Source: an uncultured Verrucomicrobia subdivision 3 bacterium (GTDB lineage: Bacteria; Verrucomicrobiota; Verrucomicrobiia; Limisphaerales; UBA11358). From it: a DNA stretch of 38,496 nt. The DNA is taken from contig CAILMI010000059.1 of NCBI GenBank assembly GCA_903835255.1, forward strand, positions 1 through 38,496, written 5' to 3'. The position numbers and the translations under genes are program-made. The notes under the pieces were generated by a model that had not been told where the DNA came from, did not search any database, and saw only the letters and a list, made by a program, of their open reading frames with translations. Below are positions 1 to 8,227 of the stretch, in pieces (the stretch's first letter is position 1; every line of letters starts with the position of its first letter).

Positions 1-85
1 CCAGTCCAAGCTTGATCGCTTCATGCTTTTTATTCGCGGCTTGCTCCGCGCGAACTTCAGAGTTATTTAGTTTTTGTGAGTTCAT
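1..85 (-). CDS. Start of an unidentified protein, cut by the left window edge
   Basis: An open frame starts with ATG at 85 and runs off the left edge. The 28 visible residues begin MNSQKLNNSEVRAEQAANKK and continue with no stop. They are charged and helix-prone, with no signal peptide and no motif I recognise. A strong hairpin (88-124) ends two bases before the start codon, where a ribosome binding site would normally lie. That is odd if this is the true start. The call rests only on the uninterrupted frame with a plausible start, so no function is proposed. Confidence 0.4.
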   Translation of the reverse strand, partial: MNSQKLNNSEVRAEQAANKKHEAIKLGL

Positions 86-87
86 AC

Positions 88-124
88 GTTGGCAGGTGTA
101 GCGCTTCGGCGCTCACCTGCCAAC
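88..124. repeat. Long hairpin (REP-like palindrome)
   Basis: The arms GTTGGCAGGTG-AGCGC and GCGCT-CACCTGCCAAC pair over 16 bp around a TTCG tetraloop, with one bulged T. There is no T-run on either side, so this is not a standard intrinsic terminator. It resembles repetitive extragenic palindromes. The outward end of a family-A repeat lies about 15 bases to the right, so it may be the remaining interior of such an element. Confidence 0.6.
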
Positions 125-540
125 AACTCATGTCATCTACCTATTTTGGAGTTCGGGTTAAATGCCGAACGCTGAAATGGGCCTGGGAAGACGCGCGGCG
201 CCATGGACGGATGATTGAGTTCCTAATAAATAGAAGAATTCCGAAATTTATGAAGGGCAACCCGCCTTACCTCGCCCCTCCTTTTCACGGTCCAGCAACC
301 GCTTTTACTGACAAATCCACTGACCCTGGCAAGGAGATTTCGGGAGTCCCCTTTGCATTGGAATTGGGTGTGGGCCTTTTATTTGAAAACCCGGGTGACG
401 AGGAATTTTTGTGCGGTTGCAAGCAGCCGCGTCGGCCCATTTGCTCCACAGCAGTTTCTTGGGATTCAACTGAGGGAATGGTTTCGGGGCTAACAGATTT
501 GCACCGATGCGGCGCGGGAGGATGAACTGGTTTAAAATTG
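125..540. other. Intergenic stretch with one repeat end, no convincing gene
   Basis: Around 141-162 is a right-hand family-A end (TTTTGGAGTTCGGGTTAA), overlapping a small palindrome GTTCGG/CCGAAC at 151-156 and 165-170. The open frames here (76-525 plus, 285-551 minus) have no domain, no plausible start context and biased composition. I see no RNA gene or terminator. Confidence 0.5.
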
Positions 541-1176
541 TTAAATCTCAAACCCGGGAAGATTTTTAAAATGACCGTTAAGCTTTATTTTTTCCTTCAA
601 GGATTCCATCTCCGCCACCACGGGCAGTGACAGCTCCAGCTGCCGTTTTAAATAGTTCAGACGCTCCCCTTCGGTAAACAATCCGAGCAATTCATACTCC
701 TGTGCCAGCGACAGTCCGGCGTGATGCGCCACGTCATAGCTCGTCAGCTCGCCTTCCGGTTTGGAGAATTTCTTTTTCACCGCCAGCAGCGCGTGCAATT
801 TTTTGATGGCGGCCAGCACCTGCCGCATCACCTTGGCATCGCTCATTTCGTCATTGGCCGGGTAATCCACCCGGGCCCCGCTATAAAGTTTACCTGGATA
901 TAATTTCAGCAACTGCGTGATCCGAAAGATCCGGAGACCGCGAGTTCGGATATCCATCTGGCCGTCCGGCTGGACGTTGGCGACTTGCGTCAGTTCCACC
1001 AGCGTGCCCCAATCGCCGATTTTCCGGCTGACCACGGCGGGAATGCCAAAGGGCATTTTCTTTTTCGCACAATCATTGATCAGCTGCTGGTAGCGCGGTT
1101 CAAAGATGTGCAGGTTCAAACCGTCGCCGGGATAAACCACGGTTTCGAGCGGGAAGATGGGAATAAGTTGGTCCAT
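541..1176 (-). CDS. LON peptidase substrate-binding domain protein
   Basis: This 211-residue protein is a stand-alone version of the N-terminal substrate-recognition domain of Lon protease, with no ATPase or protease part. The family signature is clear at the N-terminus: IPIFPLETVVYPGDGLNLHIFEPRY, broken here as IPIFPLETVV / YPGDGLNLHIFEPRY, followed by the VELTQVANVQPDG and TRGLRIFRI strands. The C-terminal half is helical, as in other small LON-domain proteins. It probably binds unfolded or specific protein targets in the cytoplasm, but its partner is unknown. It is transcribed away from a repeat-filled gap and has no obvious operon partner. ATG start at 1176, TAA stop at 541-543. The domain call is sure; the role is not. 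Confidence 0.88.
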   Translation of the reverse strand: MDQLIPIFPLETVVYPGDGLNLHIFEPRYQQLINDCAKKKMPFGIPAVVSRKIGDWGTLVELTQVANVQPDGQMDIRTRGLRIFRITQLLKLYPGKLYSGARVDYPANDEMSDAKVMRQVLAAIKKLHALLAVKKKFSKPEGELTSYDVAHHAGLSLAQEYELLGLFTEGERLNYLKRQLELSLPVVAEMESLKEKIKLNGHFKNLPGFEI

Positions 1177-1349
1177 AAAATAAAGGGCGCCGGAGCGACA
1201 CCTTCAACTTGATGTTGGGATTCGGCAAGCACATTCTCGCGGTGGCATGCGCAGGCGGAAAATTGGGGAAAGGGCGATGCGTGATGGGGGAAAAGGTGGC
1301 AGCCGGGGCAAAGCCGGACTTAGCCGCCACATGGCAAACCCAGTTGGAT

Positions 1350-1493
1350 GCCGCTCGCCCGGGAGGGCTGAGCGCATGGGAATAAGACACGCGCCTTGTG
1401 ATTCGCTTTCCGTCGCCTGACGCTGCGCTCGGCGCCGGGGACGCCGCAGCGCGGCGATCCCTACCTGGGGCGTTGGGACGGCTAAGACGGTTG
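1350..1493. repeat. Family-A repeat, copy 1 (left end lost)
   Basis: Core bases GACGCTGCGCTCGGCG...CGCCGCAGCG and the closing CCCTACC match the other family-A copies. The left terminus is degraded. It shares a tail (TGGGGCGTTGGGA then GGCTAAGA) with copy 2, so these two are a local duplication or one subfamily. Confidence 0.7.
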
Positions 1494-1560
1494 CGGTGCG
1501 GTACCGTGGAAAATCTTTATGCGGGAAACGGGTTTCAAAATAAGATGCTGCCATCCAAGC

Positions 1561-1731
1561 AGGTAGAGGGCATCGCGCTGCGATGCCCCCGCCCGGGAGG
1601 GCGGAACGAACGGGAATAAGATGCTCGCCTTGCGACGCGCTTTCCGGCGCCTGACGCTGCGCTCGGCGCCGGGGGACGCCGCGGCGCGGCGATCCCTACC
1701 TGGGGCGTTGGGATGGCTAAGACTGTTGAAG
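1561..1731. repeat. Family-A repeat, copy 2
   Basis: It opens with GGTAGAGGGCATCGCGCTGC, contains the hairpin GCATCGC-gct-GCGATGC and the CGCCCGGGAGGGCGGAACGA block, then the GACGCTGCGCTCGGCG palindrome, and closes with CCCTACC plus the same tail as copy 1. The stretch 1177-1768 holds these two copies and nothing else I can support. Confidence 0.75.
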
Positions 1732-1768
1732 TGCGGCGCGATGCCGCTACCCGCTTTGGCGTTCAGAC

Positions 1769-2365
1769 TTAATGCGCGTAATGCACGGCGCAGCCGTAGG
1801 GTTTGGTCTGCGGCACGGTCACCGGTTTGCCCGCTATCAGTTCTTCCACGGCGGCGCTGACATAGTTCTTTGCGGCACGCGGATCCCCGAACGGTTTGGG
1901 ATTGTTGTCCATCGCCCCTTCGTAAGCGAGGACGCCGTCGGCGGCGATGACGAACAGGTGCGGCGTGGTCTTCATGTTGTACAGGTGCCCAAGGGTGCCG
2001 GCGCTGTCATCAATCCACGCGGTGGCCGCCATTTTCTGGTCCGCCCATTCCGCCCGGGCTTCGGCGGGCGTGCGGTGGTTGGAATTTTCCGGGCCGACCG
2101 AATTGACCAGCAGCCAGACCACGCCCTTGGCGGTCAGGTCCCGTTGCAATTCCTGCGCCGCGCCGGAGTGATAGTGGTTTTTACAGAAGGGACAGCTTCC
2201 ATTGTAGGATTCCAGCACCACAATCTTGCCTTTGTAATCACTGAGCTTGATTGTCTTGCCTTGAATATCGGTCCCGGTGAAATCCGGTGCAGGCTTTCCG
2301 ATTTCCAATCCGAACGCGGCGGCGGCGAAGGCGGTGACGATTCCGAGTGTGAGCAGTGTTTTCAT
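1769..2365 (-). CDS. Exported redoxin (thioredoxin-fold, AhpC/TSA-like)
   Basis: The protein (198 aa) has a signal peptide (MKTLLTLGIVTAFAAAAFGL), then the redoxin opening GKPAPDFTGTDIQGK and the active-site segment NGSCPFCKNHYH with C58 and C61 as a CPFC pair. A PHLFVI segment supplies the cis-proline region. It ends with YGCAVHYAH, a conserved tail cysteine (C192) of this exported family. It is probably a thiol-disulfide or peroxide-reducing protein in the periplasm. The next gene upstream on the same strand encodes a DsbD-like reductant carrier, a natural electron donor, about 106 bases away, so co-transcription is plausible. The fold is certain; the exact substrate is not. Confidence 0.85.
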   Translation of the reverse strand: MKTLLTLGIVTAFAAAAFGLEIGKPAPDFTGTDIQGKTIKLSDYKGKIVVLESYNGSCPFCKNHYHSGAAQELQRDLTAKGVVWLLVNSVGPENSNHRTPAEARAEWADQKMAATAWIDDSAGTLGHLYNMKTTPHLFVIAADGVLAYEGAMDNNPKPFGDPRAAKNYVSAAVEELIAGKPVTVPQTKPYGCAVHYAH

Positions 2366-2471
2366 GATGAATTAAATTTTAATTAGTTTTGCCTGTTTTA
2401 AAAGACGCCTCGGCCGGGTGCAAGGTTAAAAATGAATGCAAGAACGATCCGTTTCTCGGCGCGGTTTCCTG

Positions 2472-4610
2472 CTAATGACTGGCTTGATCCAGCGCGCTGA
2501 GGACGTGGCCCGGCGTCAGGACTTCCGGAAGCACAATAGCCGGGGCGGCGGGATTTTTCGGGTAAATTAAAACCAGCGGCACGCCGGCGCGGTGGAAGCG
2601 ATTTAGCTCGGATAGAATTGCGCCCGGGGTGCGGGTGTAATCTCCCAGCAGGGCGAGGGCGTTCAGCTCTTTTAATTTGGCGCGCACGGACGGGATCTCC
2701 AGGCTGGTTTTTTTGTTCACCTGGCAGGTGAGGCACCAGTCCGCCGTGAAATCCACCAGCACCGGACGACCTGCGCGGCGCGCCGTGTCCACGGCTTCCG
2801 GGCTCCACGGCTGCCAGTCGATGCCCTCCGGCGATTCCTGAAGCGAACCGGCGTTGGCGGAGGGGGCTATGGCGGAGCGCCAGTGCAGCTGACCTTCGAG
2901 GGCGGCGGCATAACCGCCGGCGAGCAAGAGCAGGGCAATGGCCAAGGCGCTCCCGCGGTGCCGTCGGCCGCGCTGAAAAAATGTGCCGAAAATCCAGGCC
3001 GCAAATGCCGTCACCACCAGGAAAAGGCCCAGCCAGAGGACATTTTTTCCGTAGCTGCCGGAGGCGAGGTTGAACAGCCATGCCGCCGTCGCGAGCATGG
3101 GGAAGCCCATGCCGACCTTGAAGTGTTCCATCCACACGCCGGGCTTGGGCAGAAATTTCAGCCAGGCCGGATGCCAGCTCAGCAGGACATATGGCGCTGC
3201 CAGCCCGGTGCCGACGGCGAGGAAAATCAGGAGGATAAACGGCGCGCTCTGGGCGAAGGCGAAGCCGAGCGCAATGCTGAGGAACGGCGCCGTGCAGGGC
3301 GTGGCCAGCGCGGTGGCCAGCACGCCGTTGAAAAAGGCTCCCGCCGCGCCGTGTTTCGACGCTAGGGACCCTGCGGCATCCAGCGCCCGCCCGCCGAGCG
3401 TCACTTCAAACACGCCGAACAGGTTTAATGCGACCAGCGTGACCAGCACCGTCAGGCAGACCAGGAAAACGGGGTTGCCGAACTGCAGCCCCCATCCCGC
3501 CTGGTGCCCGGCCGATTTCAGGCCGATGACGATCCCCGCCAGCACCAGAAACGACATCAGCACGCCTGCCGCGTACACCAGGCCCAGGGCGCGCACGCGC
3601 CCGGGTGCAGTTTGGGATTGCTGCACAAAACCGAGAATCTTCAGGGCAATGACCGGCAGCACGCACGGCATCAGGTTCAAAATGAGCCCTCCCACAAAAG
3701 CGTAAATCAACATCTTCCAGAGTGATTGCGTTTGCGATTGTCCCGGCGAGGCGCTCGCAACAATCGCGGCGGGAGTCCCATCGCGGATGGGCAGGGCGAC
3801 ATCGTATCCTTCCCGGTTTCCATTGCGTTCCAGGATCAACACCCCGCGGAGGGTAGCGGGCCAGTTGCCGGAGAATTTCTTTACCTGCTTTCGGATTACA
3901 AAGTGGGCGGATGAATCGAGGATTCGTTCCGCCGGAGCCTGGACTTCATATTCCTCGCTGGCGTCCGGGAAGAAATCGACGGCGTCAACCGGTAGCATGG
4001 GGGGGATTTGTCCGGCAGGAAATGTCAGGAGCAGCGTCCGGAGGTCGCCGACTGCCGGTTTTTCCCAGCGGGCTTGAAAGGGCAGGGGGTCGCCGGAGCG
4101 GGGCGTTTTAGCCTGCCAGGATTCCAGGATCGCAGCCGACGCAGACCGCCGTGCGGGGCTGCCAATCTCGAGCGCGGCTTCAATTGGGGCGCTGCCGGGG
4201 ACGCACTGATCCTGGCATTCGAGCCAGGAAACTTCCGCCCGCAAAACCAGCGGGCCGGGCTTGAGGTCGGCGGCTAGGGTGAGTGGCACTAGCAGGACGA
4301 CGTCCTCGTGGTAGCCGTAGGTGGTAACTTCGGCGGGCGGCAGCACCTGTGGCAGCGGCCACTGAATCTCGCCGGCGGTGACGCCGTGCGGGAGTTGCCA
4401 ATCGATCCGGGTGGCGATGCCGGACTCGCCGGGGTTTTTCCAATAGGTGTGCCAGCCGGGATCCATCTTCAGGTTCACGCCGACTAATAAGGTGGTGCCG
4501 GGTGCGGCGGGGTTGGCAGGCAGGAGCAGGCTCACCTGGGTATGAGCGGCTCGGGCGGCCGCGGTCGCCAGGCACAGAAATAATATCAGGACGTTGAAAA
4601 GATGTCTCAT
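2472..4610 (-). CDS. DsbD-like thiol:disulfide interchange protein
   Basis: The product carries electrons from cytoplasmic thioredoxin across the inner membrane to periplasmic thiol proteins. I chose the ATG at 4610 (712 aa) because MRHLFNVLILFLCLATAAARA is a good signal peptide. The frame stays open to 4712, but that adds 34 unconvincing residues. Order: a periplasmic DsbD-alpha/ScsB-like N-terminal domain (WHTYWKNPGESG, WLECQDQCVPG), a multi-helix membrane domain with the redox cysteines in LMPCVLPVIALKIL and TPCTAPFL, and a C-terminal thioredoxin-like domain with DFTADWCLTCQVNKK. All three redox pairs are present. The neighbouring exported redoxin is a likely client. Longer N-terminal domains of this kind are typical of the DsbD/ScsB group rather than the minimal CcdA. 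Confidence 0.9.
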   Translation of the reverse strand: MRHLFNVLILFLCLATAAARAAHTQVSLLLPANPAAPGTTLLVGVNLKMDPGWHTYWKNPGESGIATRIDWQLPHGVTAGEIQWPLPQVLPPAEVTTYGYHEDVVLLVPLTLAADLKPGPLVLRAEVSWLECQDQCVPGSAPIEAALEIGSPARRSASAAILESWQAKTPRSGDPLPFQARWEKPAVGDLRTLLLTFPAGQIPPMLPVDAVDFFPDASEEYEVQAPAERILDSSAHFVIRKQVKKFSGNWPATLRGVLILERNGNREGYDVALPIRDGTPAAIVASASPGQSQTQSLWKMLIYAFVGGLILNLMPCVLPVIALKILGFVQQSQTAPGRVRALGLVYAAGVLMSFLVLAGIVIGLKSAGHQAGWGLQFGNPVFLVCLTVLVTLVALNLFGVFEVTLGGRALDAAGSLASKHGAAGAFFNGVLATALATPCTAPFLSIALGFAFAQSAPFILLIFLAVGTGLAAPYVLLSWHPAWLKFLPKPGVWMEHFKVGMGFPMLATAAWLFNLASGSYGKNVLWLGLFLVVTAFAAWIFGTFFQRGRRHRGSALAIALLLLAGGYAAALEGQLHWRSAIAPSANAGSLQESPEGIDWQPWSPEAVDTARRAGRPVLVDFTADWCLTCQVNKKTSLEIPSVRAKLKELNALALLGDYTRTPGAILSELNRFHRAGVPLVLIYPKNPAAPAIVLPEVLTPGHVLSALDQASH

Positions 4611-4721
4611 CGGCTTTGGAGTGGATATCTTGAATCGGGTGGATATCGCTTTCAACAGCGTGATTTCACAATGTCTGCGCGTTGGTCGGGTGGAAGGTTG
4701 ATGGTTGTTCATGCGCCCTTT

Positions 4722-5711
4722 TTATTTAACGCTGAGTGGAGAATTCAGGAGCTCCATCACCGGTTTGCCGGAGACGTCGTTGCCGAGGGGAATGCCCAGG
4801 AAGAAGCACGCCGTGGCAAAGGTGTCTTCGGTTTGAATTACTTTCCGATCCGTCAGTGTCAGATCATAGCCCTGCCGCACGCCCGGGCCTGAGGCGATCC
4901 ACGGGATGAAGAGGCTGCGGGGGTCGTTGCTTTCGTGACTCGTTCCGGCCCCGCCGTGGTCGGCGGTCAGAAGGATCAGCGTCGACTTCGTGAGCTTCAG
5001 TTTTTTAAGTGTGTCGAGCACGCGCCCCACCGCCGCGTCCGCCTGCGCAATGGCGGTCATCTGTTCCGGGGAACCCCATCCGAATTGATGGCCAATGCTG
5101 TCCACGCCGGGCAGGTGGACGAACATCACCTGCGGCTGATGGTGGCGCAGGATCGATTCGGCCTGCGCGGCAACCTCGCGGTCCGACACCGGTTCATCGG
5201 GGGGGAGGTAGGAGAAGTCGACGATCTTGGGCTTTAGGAACACGATGAATTTCGTTTTGCCGGAAACCATGGCCGTTGAATACCCCGCCTGCTTGGCGAC
5301 TTGGAACAGCGTGGGGACATCCGGATAGGACTGCTCAATATATCCGTTCCAGGTGACGCCATGCTTTTCCGAAGGCGCACCGGTCAGCATGCTCACATGA
5401 CAGGGAAGGGTGTAGGCTTCGGGGGCGGTTTCAGCCCAGAACGAAAAGCTGCCCGCCTTGCAGAGGCCCCGGACTCGAGGCATCTCTCCCCGCAGCAGAA
5501 GGTCCGGCCTCAACCCGTCGATGCTGATGATCAGGACCCTGTCGATCGCCGGCACGGGCCGGGTTGTGGCGGGTTGCGTCGGCTGGTGCGCTGCCCCGGT
5601 GGATAGCGCGATCGGTGCTGCGCTCGCAGCCGTGGGCGCTGGCTTGGGGTTGTGCCACGAACAGCCTGCAGCCATAACCAACACCCAGACGAGCGGGAGA
5701 GATTTCAACAC
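4722..5711 (-). CDS. Lipoprotein phosphodiesterase/nucleotide pyrophosphatase (alkaline phosphatase superfamily)
   Basis: A GTG start at 5711 gives a lipoprotein signal with a lipobox ending MAAGC (C17). The metal-binding motifs of the type I phosphodiesterase family follow in order: VLIISIDGLRPDLL (first metal Asp), PEAYTLPCHVSMLTG (catalytic Thr region), MVFVHLPGVDSIGHQFGW, and LLTADHGGAGTSH. The protein is probably anchored in the envelope and hydrolyses phosphodiester or phosphomonoester bonds; the sequence does not reveal the substrate. It lies about 110 bases upstream of the DsbD-like start on the same strand, so an operon is possible. Length (329 aa) is normal for compact members. Confidence 0.87.
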   Translation of the reverse strand: MLKSLPLVWVLVMAAGCSWHNPKPAPTAASAAPIALSTGAAHQPTQPATTRPVPAIDRVLIISIDGLRPDLLLRGEMPRVRGLCKAGSFSFWAETAPEAYTLPCHVSMLTGAPSEKHGVTWNGYIEQSYPDVPTLFQVAKQAGYSTAMVSGKTKFIVFLKPKIVDFSYLPPDEPVSDREVAAQAESILRHHQPQVMFVHLPGVDSIGHQFGWGSPEQMTAIAQADAAVGRVLDTLKKLKLTKSTLILLTADHGGAGTSHESNDPRSLFIPWIASGPGVRQGYDLTLTDRKVIQTEDTFATACFFLGIPLGNDVSGKPVMELLNSPLSVK

Positions 5712-5781
5712 CGGGACCCTTTCCCTTGGAGGGAGCGGTTTGGGGGACGAGTCGTCCGCAGACAGTATGTTCCGGGCGTGT

Positions 5782-5970
5782 TCAACCCGAACGCCGCAGT
5801 CGGTAGGGGCATCGCGCTGAGATGCCCCCGCGCCATATTCGGCGCAGAACGGACGTGTGCGGGCGTCTGCTCCAGCATCCTTGATGACGCCCGATGAGCG
5901 CGGGCGCGCTCAGCGCAGCGCGCTGCCCCTACCATGCGGGGGCGAACTCCTATTTCAGAGTTCGGGTGAA
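5782..5970. repeat. Family-A repeat, copy 3 (variant interior)
   Basis: It is bounded by TCAA-CCCGAACGCC on the left and CTATTTCAGAGTTCGGG-TGAA on the right. Inside are GGTAGGGGCATCGCGCTGAG near the left end and CTGCCCCTACC near the right, but the centre differs from the standard copies (CGCCATATTCGGCGCAGAAC). The same variant left half recurs near 35965-36035, suggesting a subfamily. It fills most of the gap 5712-6035. Confidence 0.75.
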
Positions 5971-6035
5971 AGCGGCCGGGCAAAGAAGAGCGGGATGTTT
6001 GTTTCAAATTCAAAATTTATATGCCTGATGGCAGA

Positions 6036-8219
6036 TCAGGGTGCCAGTTTCATGCGGTAAAACCGGCAGGGCGCCGCATTCGTGTCCGTGGCCTGCCATT
6101 GCCCGTTTGCATCCGCGCTGTTCGTGCCAATGTTAGACCAGTCTGTGAGTTCGGACGTGGCTTGCAAGATATAAGTCGCTCCGGCAGCGCCGGTGCCGGT
6201 GAGCGTGACGCCGCTCACTCTATTGTAGTGAATCTCTGAAATGACCAGGGGCGCCGAGGGCGCCGTCAGGCTGGTCAGGGGCAAATGGACGGACATGGGC
6301 AGAGCGGCGCCCGGCAGGGTCAGGATGGCGTTGGCGCTCGTGGCGCTGCCCACAAGATTGGTGACGGTGACGGAATAAATCCCGGCATCGCCGACCGTCA
6401 GCGCGGAGATTTTGAGGGTAGTCAGGGTCGCCCCAGAAATGTTTCCGCCATCTGCCAGGGGGACGCTGTTCCGGAACCATTGATAGTGCAATGGCGCAGC
6501 CCCTTTGGCTTTGACCTTGAAGGTGGCGCTGCCGCCGATTTTGCCCGTGATGGACGCGGGTGATTTCACGATGAGCGGCGGCGCGAGCACGGACACGGTT
6601 GCGACGGCGCTGGTGGCTTTTCCGTATAGATTAGTCACGATCACGGAGTAGGAACCGCTGTTTTTCGTGGTGACATTGGACAGAGTGAGCGAGCTGAGGG
6701 TGGAGCCGGAAATCGTGGCGCTATTCACAATTTTTTTTCCTTTTTGAAGCCATTGATAGGCCAGCGGGCCGGTGCCGCTGGCGGTGACGGTGAGCACCAC
6801 CGTCGAATTCAGCGCCACGGTGCCGCTGGCGGGCGGGGTGGCAATGAGGGGCGGGGTGGCCGGATACTCCACGGTGATGAGGGCATTGGAGCTGGCCGTT
6901 CTGCCATACACATTGGTGACCACGACAGAATAGCCGCCCGCGTCGTTGGTTGTCAGCGCCGTGAGGGTGAGAATGTTTGAGACCGAGCCATAACGATTCC
7001 CTCCATCCGTCAGGGCATTGGTGCCTTTGTACCATTGATAGCCCAGAGGGCCGCTGCCGGTGGCGGCAACCGCCAAGGCCAGGCTGCTGCCCGGTGCCCC
7101 CGTCTGGTTGGTGGGCTGTGTGGTGATGGCCGGCGGACCCAGCACCGTCAGGGCGGCATTGGTGCTGGTGACGCTGCCGGCGAGATTGGTGATGATCACG
7201 GAATAATTCCCGGCATCCGCCGCTGTGAGGGAAGACACGGTGAGGAGACTGGAGTTGGCTCCGGAATATTTGATCCCGTTGGTGAGGCCGATGCCCCCCT
7301 TAAGCCAGCGATAAGTCAGCGGCGTGCCGCCGCTGGCGGTGACGGCGAATGGCGCGCTGCCGCCGTTGGTGACGCTCAAGCCTGCTGGCTGGCTCGTGAT
7401 GGCGGGCGGGATGATGACGGAGAGCGCGGCGGCCGCGCTGGTGGCGGTGCCGACAGAATTGCTGACGGTCACGGAATAATTACCCGCATTGGTCGCCGAC
7501 ACGGAGGTCAGCGTGAGCGTGGCGGAATTCGCGCCGGAGACGTTGCCCCCATTGGCGAGCGGCGAGCCGCCTTTCATCCAATAATATCCCAGAGGCGCGG
7601 TGCCGCTGGCGGTGACGGTGAAGATGGCCGTCTGTCCGGCGGCGACCGTCGCGGCGGCGGGTGAACTGGTGATGGCGGGGGCCGTGGGAGTGACCGAGCC
7701 GACGATGCTGATGGTGATGTTCTGGGAGAGTTGGGCGTTGCCGGGGCTGACCACGGTTACGGCGGTTGGAAAACTGCCCGCCGACGTGGGAGTGCCGTAA
7801 ATGACGCCGCCGATAGTCGACGCCCCGTTCACCCAGGAGGATTTGAAAGTCAGTCCGGGCGGTAGGGTCAAGGTCGTGGATTGTCCGTTGTAGAGCAGGG
7901 GTGAGGTCGTGGCGCCGCTGGATAAAATTAAATAATCATTGTTCGCCGCCTTACTGCCCCCGCTGATGGACACCGTCACGTTGTTGGAAAAAGGCGTTCC
8001 CACGGTCCCGTTGAAGGTGCTGGGCGTCGTGAATGCGGAGGTCGCCCCAGAGACGGCATCCACCGCCCCCAGCGCGGCGCTGGAGCCGATAGCCCACCGC
8101 AGAATCATGGCGAAGCTGGAGGTGGCCGCCGGCGCAGTGACAATAGTGCGCAGCAGCGGCAGGAGTTGCAGTCCGGCGGCCAGCAGCAGGGCGGGAGTTT
8201 GGAATCGGAATAATATCAT
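6036..8219 (-). CDS. Ig-repeat surface protein with a flavinylation-like motif
   Basis: I place the start at ATG 8219 (727 aa). The frame runs on to 8612, but that part overlaps the upstream gene and is low-complexity nonsense. Residues 8-28 and about 36-53 are hydrophobic. They are followed by D54-A-V-S-G-A-T60, which fits the D-x-x-[ST]-G-A-[ST] motif flavinylated by ApbE in FMN-bind proteins. Residues about 61-175 form a beta-rich putative-Ig domain. Five Ig-like repeats follow (about 180-270, 271-360, 361-451, 456-546, 547-636), each with a QW/RW core and a DAG-YSV strand and without disulfide cysteines. The C-terminus (about 640-727) is a beta domain ending RFYRMKLAP. It is the last gene of the ApbE cluster, eight bases after its paralogue. 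Surface location is inferred; the flavin link is a hypothesis. Confidence 0.8.
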   Translation of the reverse strand: MILFRFQTPALLLAAGLQLLPLLRTIVTAPAATSSFAMILRWAIGSSAALGAVDAVSGATSAFTTPSTFNGTVGTPFSNNVTVSISGGSKAANNDYLILSSGATTSPLLYNGQSTTLTLPPGLTFKSSWVNGASTIGGVIYGTPTSAGSFPTAVTVVSPGNAQLSQNITISIVGSVTPTAPAITSSPAAATVAAGQTAIFTVTASGTAPLGYYWMKGGSPLANGGNVSGANSATLTLTSVSATNAGNYSVTVSNSVGTATSAAAALSVIIPPAITSQPAGLSVTNGGSAPFAVTASGGTPLTYRWLKGGIGLTNGIKYSGANSSLLTVSSLTAADAGNYSVIITNLAGSVTSTNAALTVLGPPAITTQPTNQTGAPGSSLALAVAATGSGPLGYQWYKGTNALTDGGNRYGSVSNILTLTALTTNDAGGYSVVVTNVYGRTASSNALITVEYPATPPLIATPPASGTVALNSTVVLTVTASGTGPLAYQWLQKGKKIVNSATISGSTLSSLTLSNVTTKNSGSYSVIVTNLYGKATSAVATVSVLAPPLIVKSPASITGKIGGSATFKVKAKGAAPLHYQWFRNSVPLADGGNISGATLTTLKISALTVGDAGIYSVTVTNLVGSATSANAILTLPGAALPMSVHLPLTSLTAPSAPLVISEIHYNRVSGVTLTGTGAAGATYILQATSELTDWSNIGTNSADANGQWQATDTNAAPCRFYRMKLAP

Positions 8220-8227
8220 TTTAAAAG

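Noticed and set aside
76-551. Overlapping frames on both strands (76-525 plus, 285-551 minus)
   Set aside because: No domain, no start context, and the first begins inside the hairpin region.
1398-1860. Arg/Ala-rich plus-strand frames
   Set aside because: They translate the two family-A copies and have no independent support.
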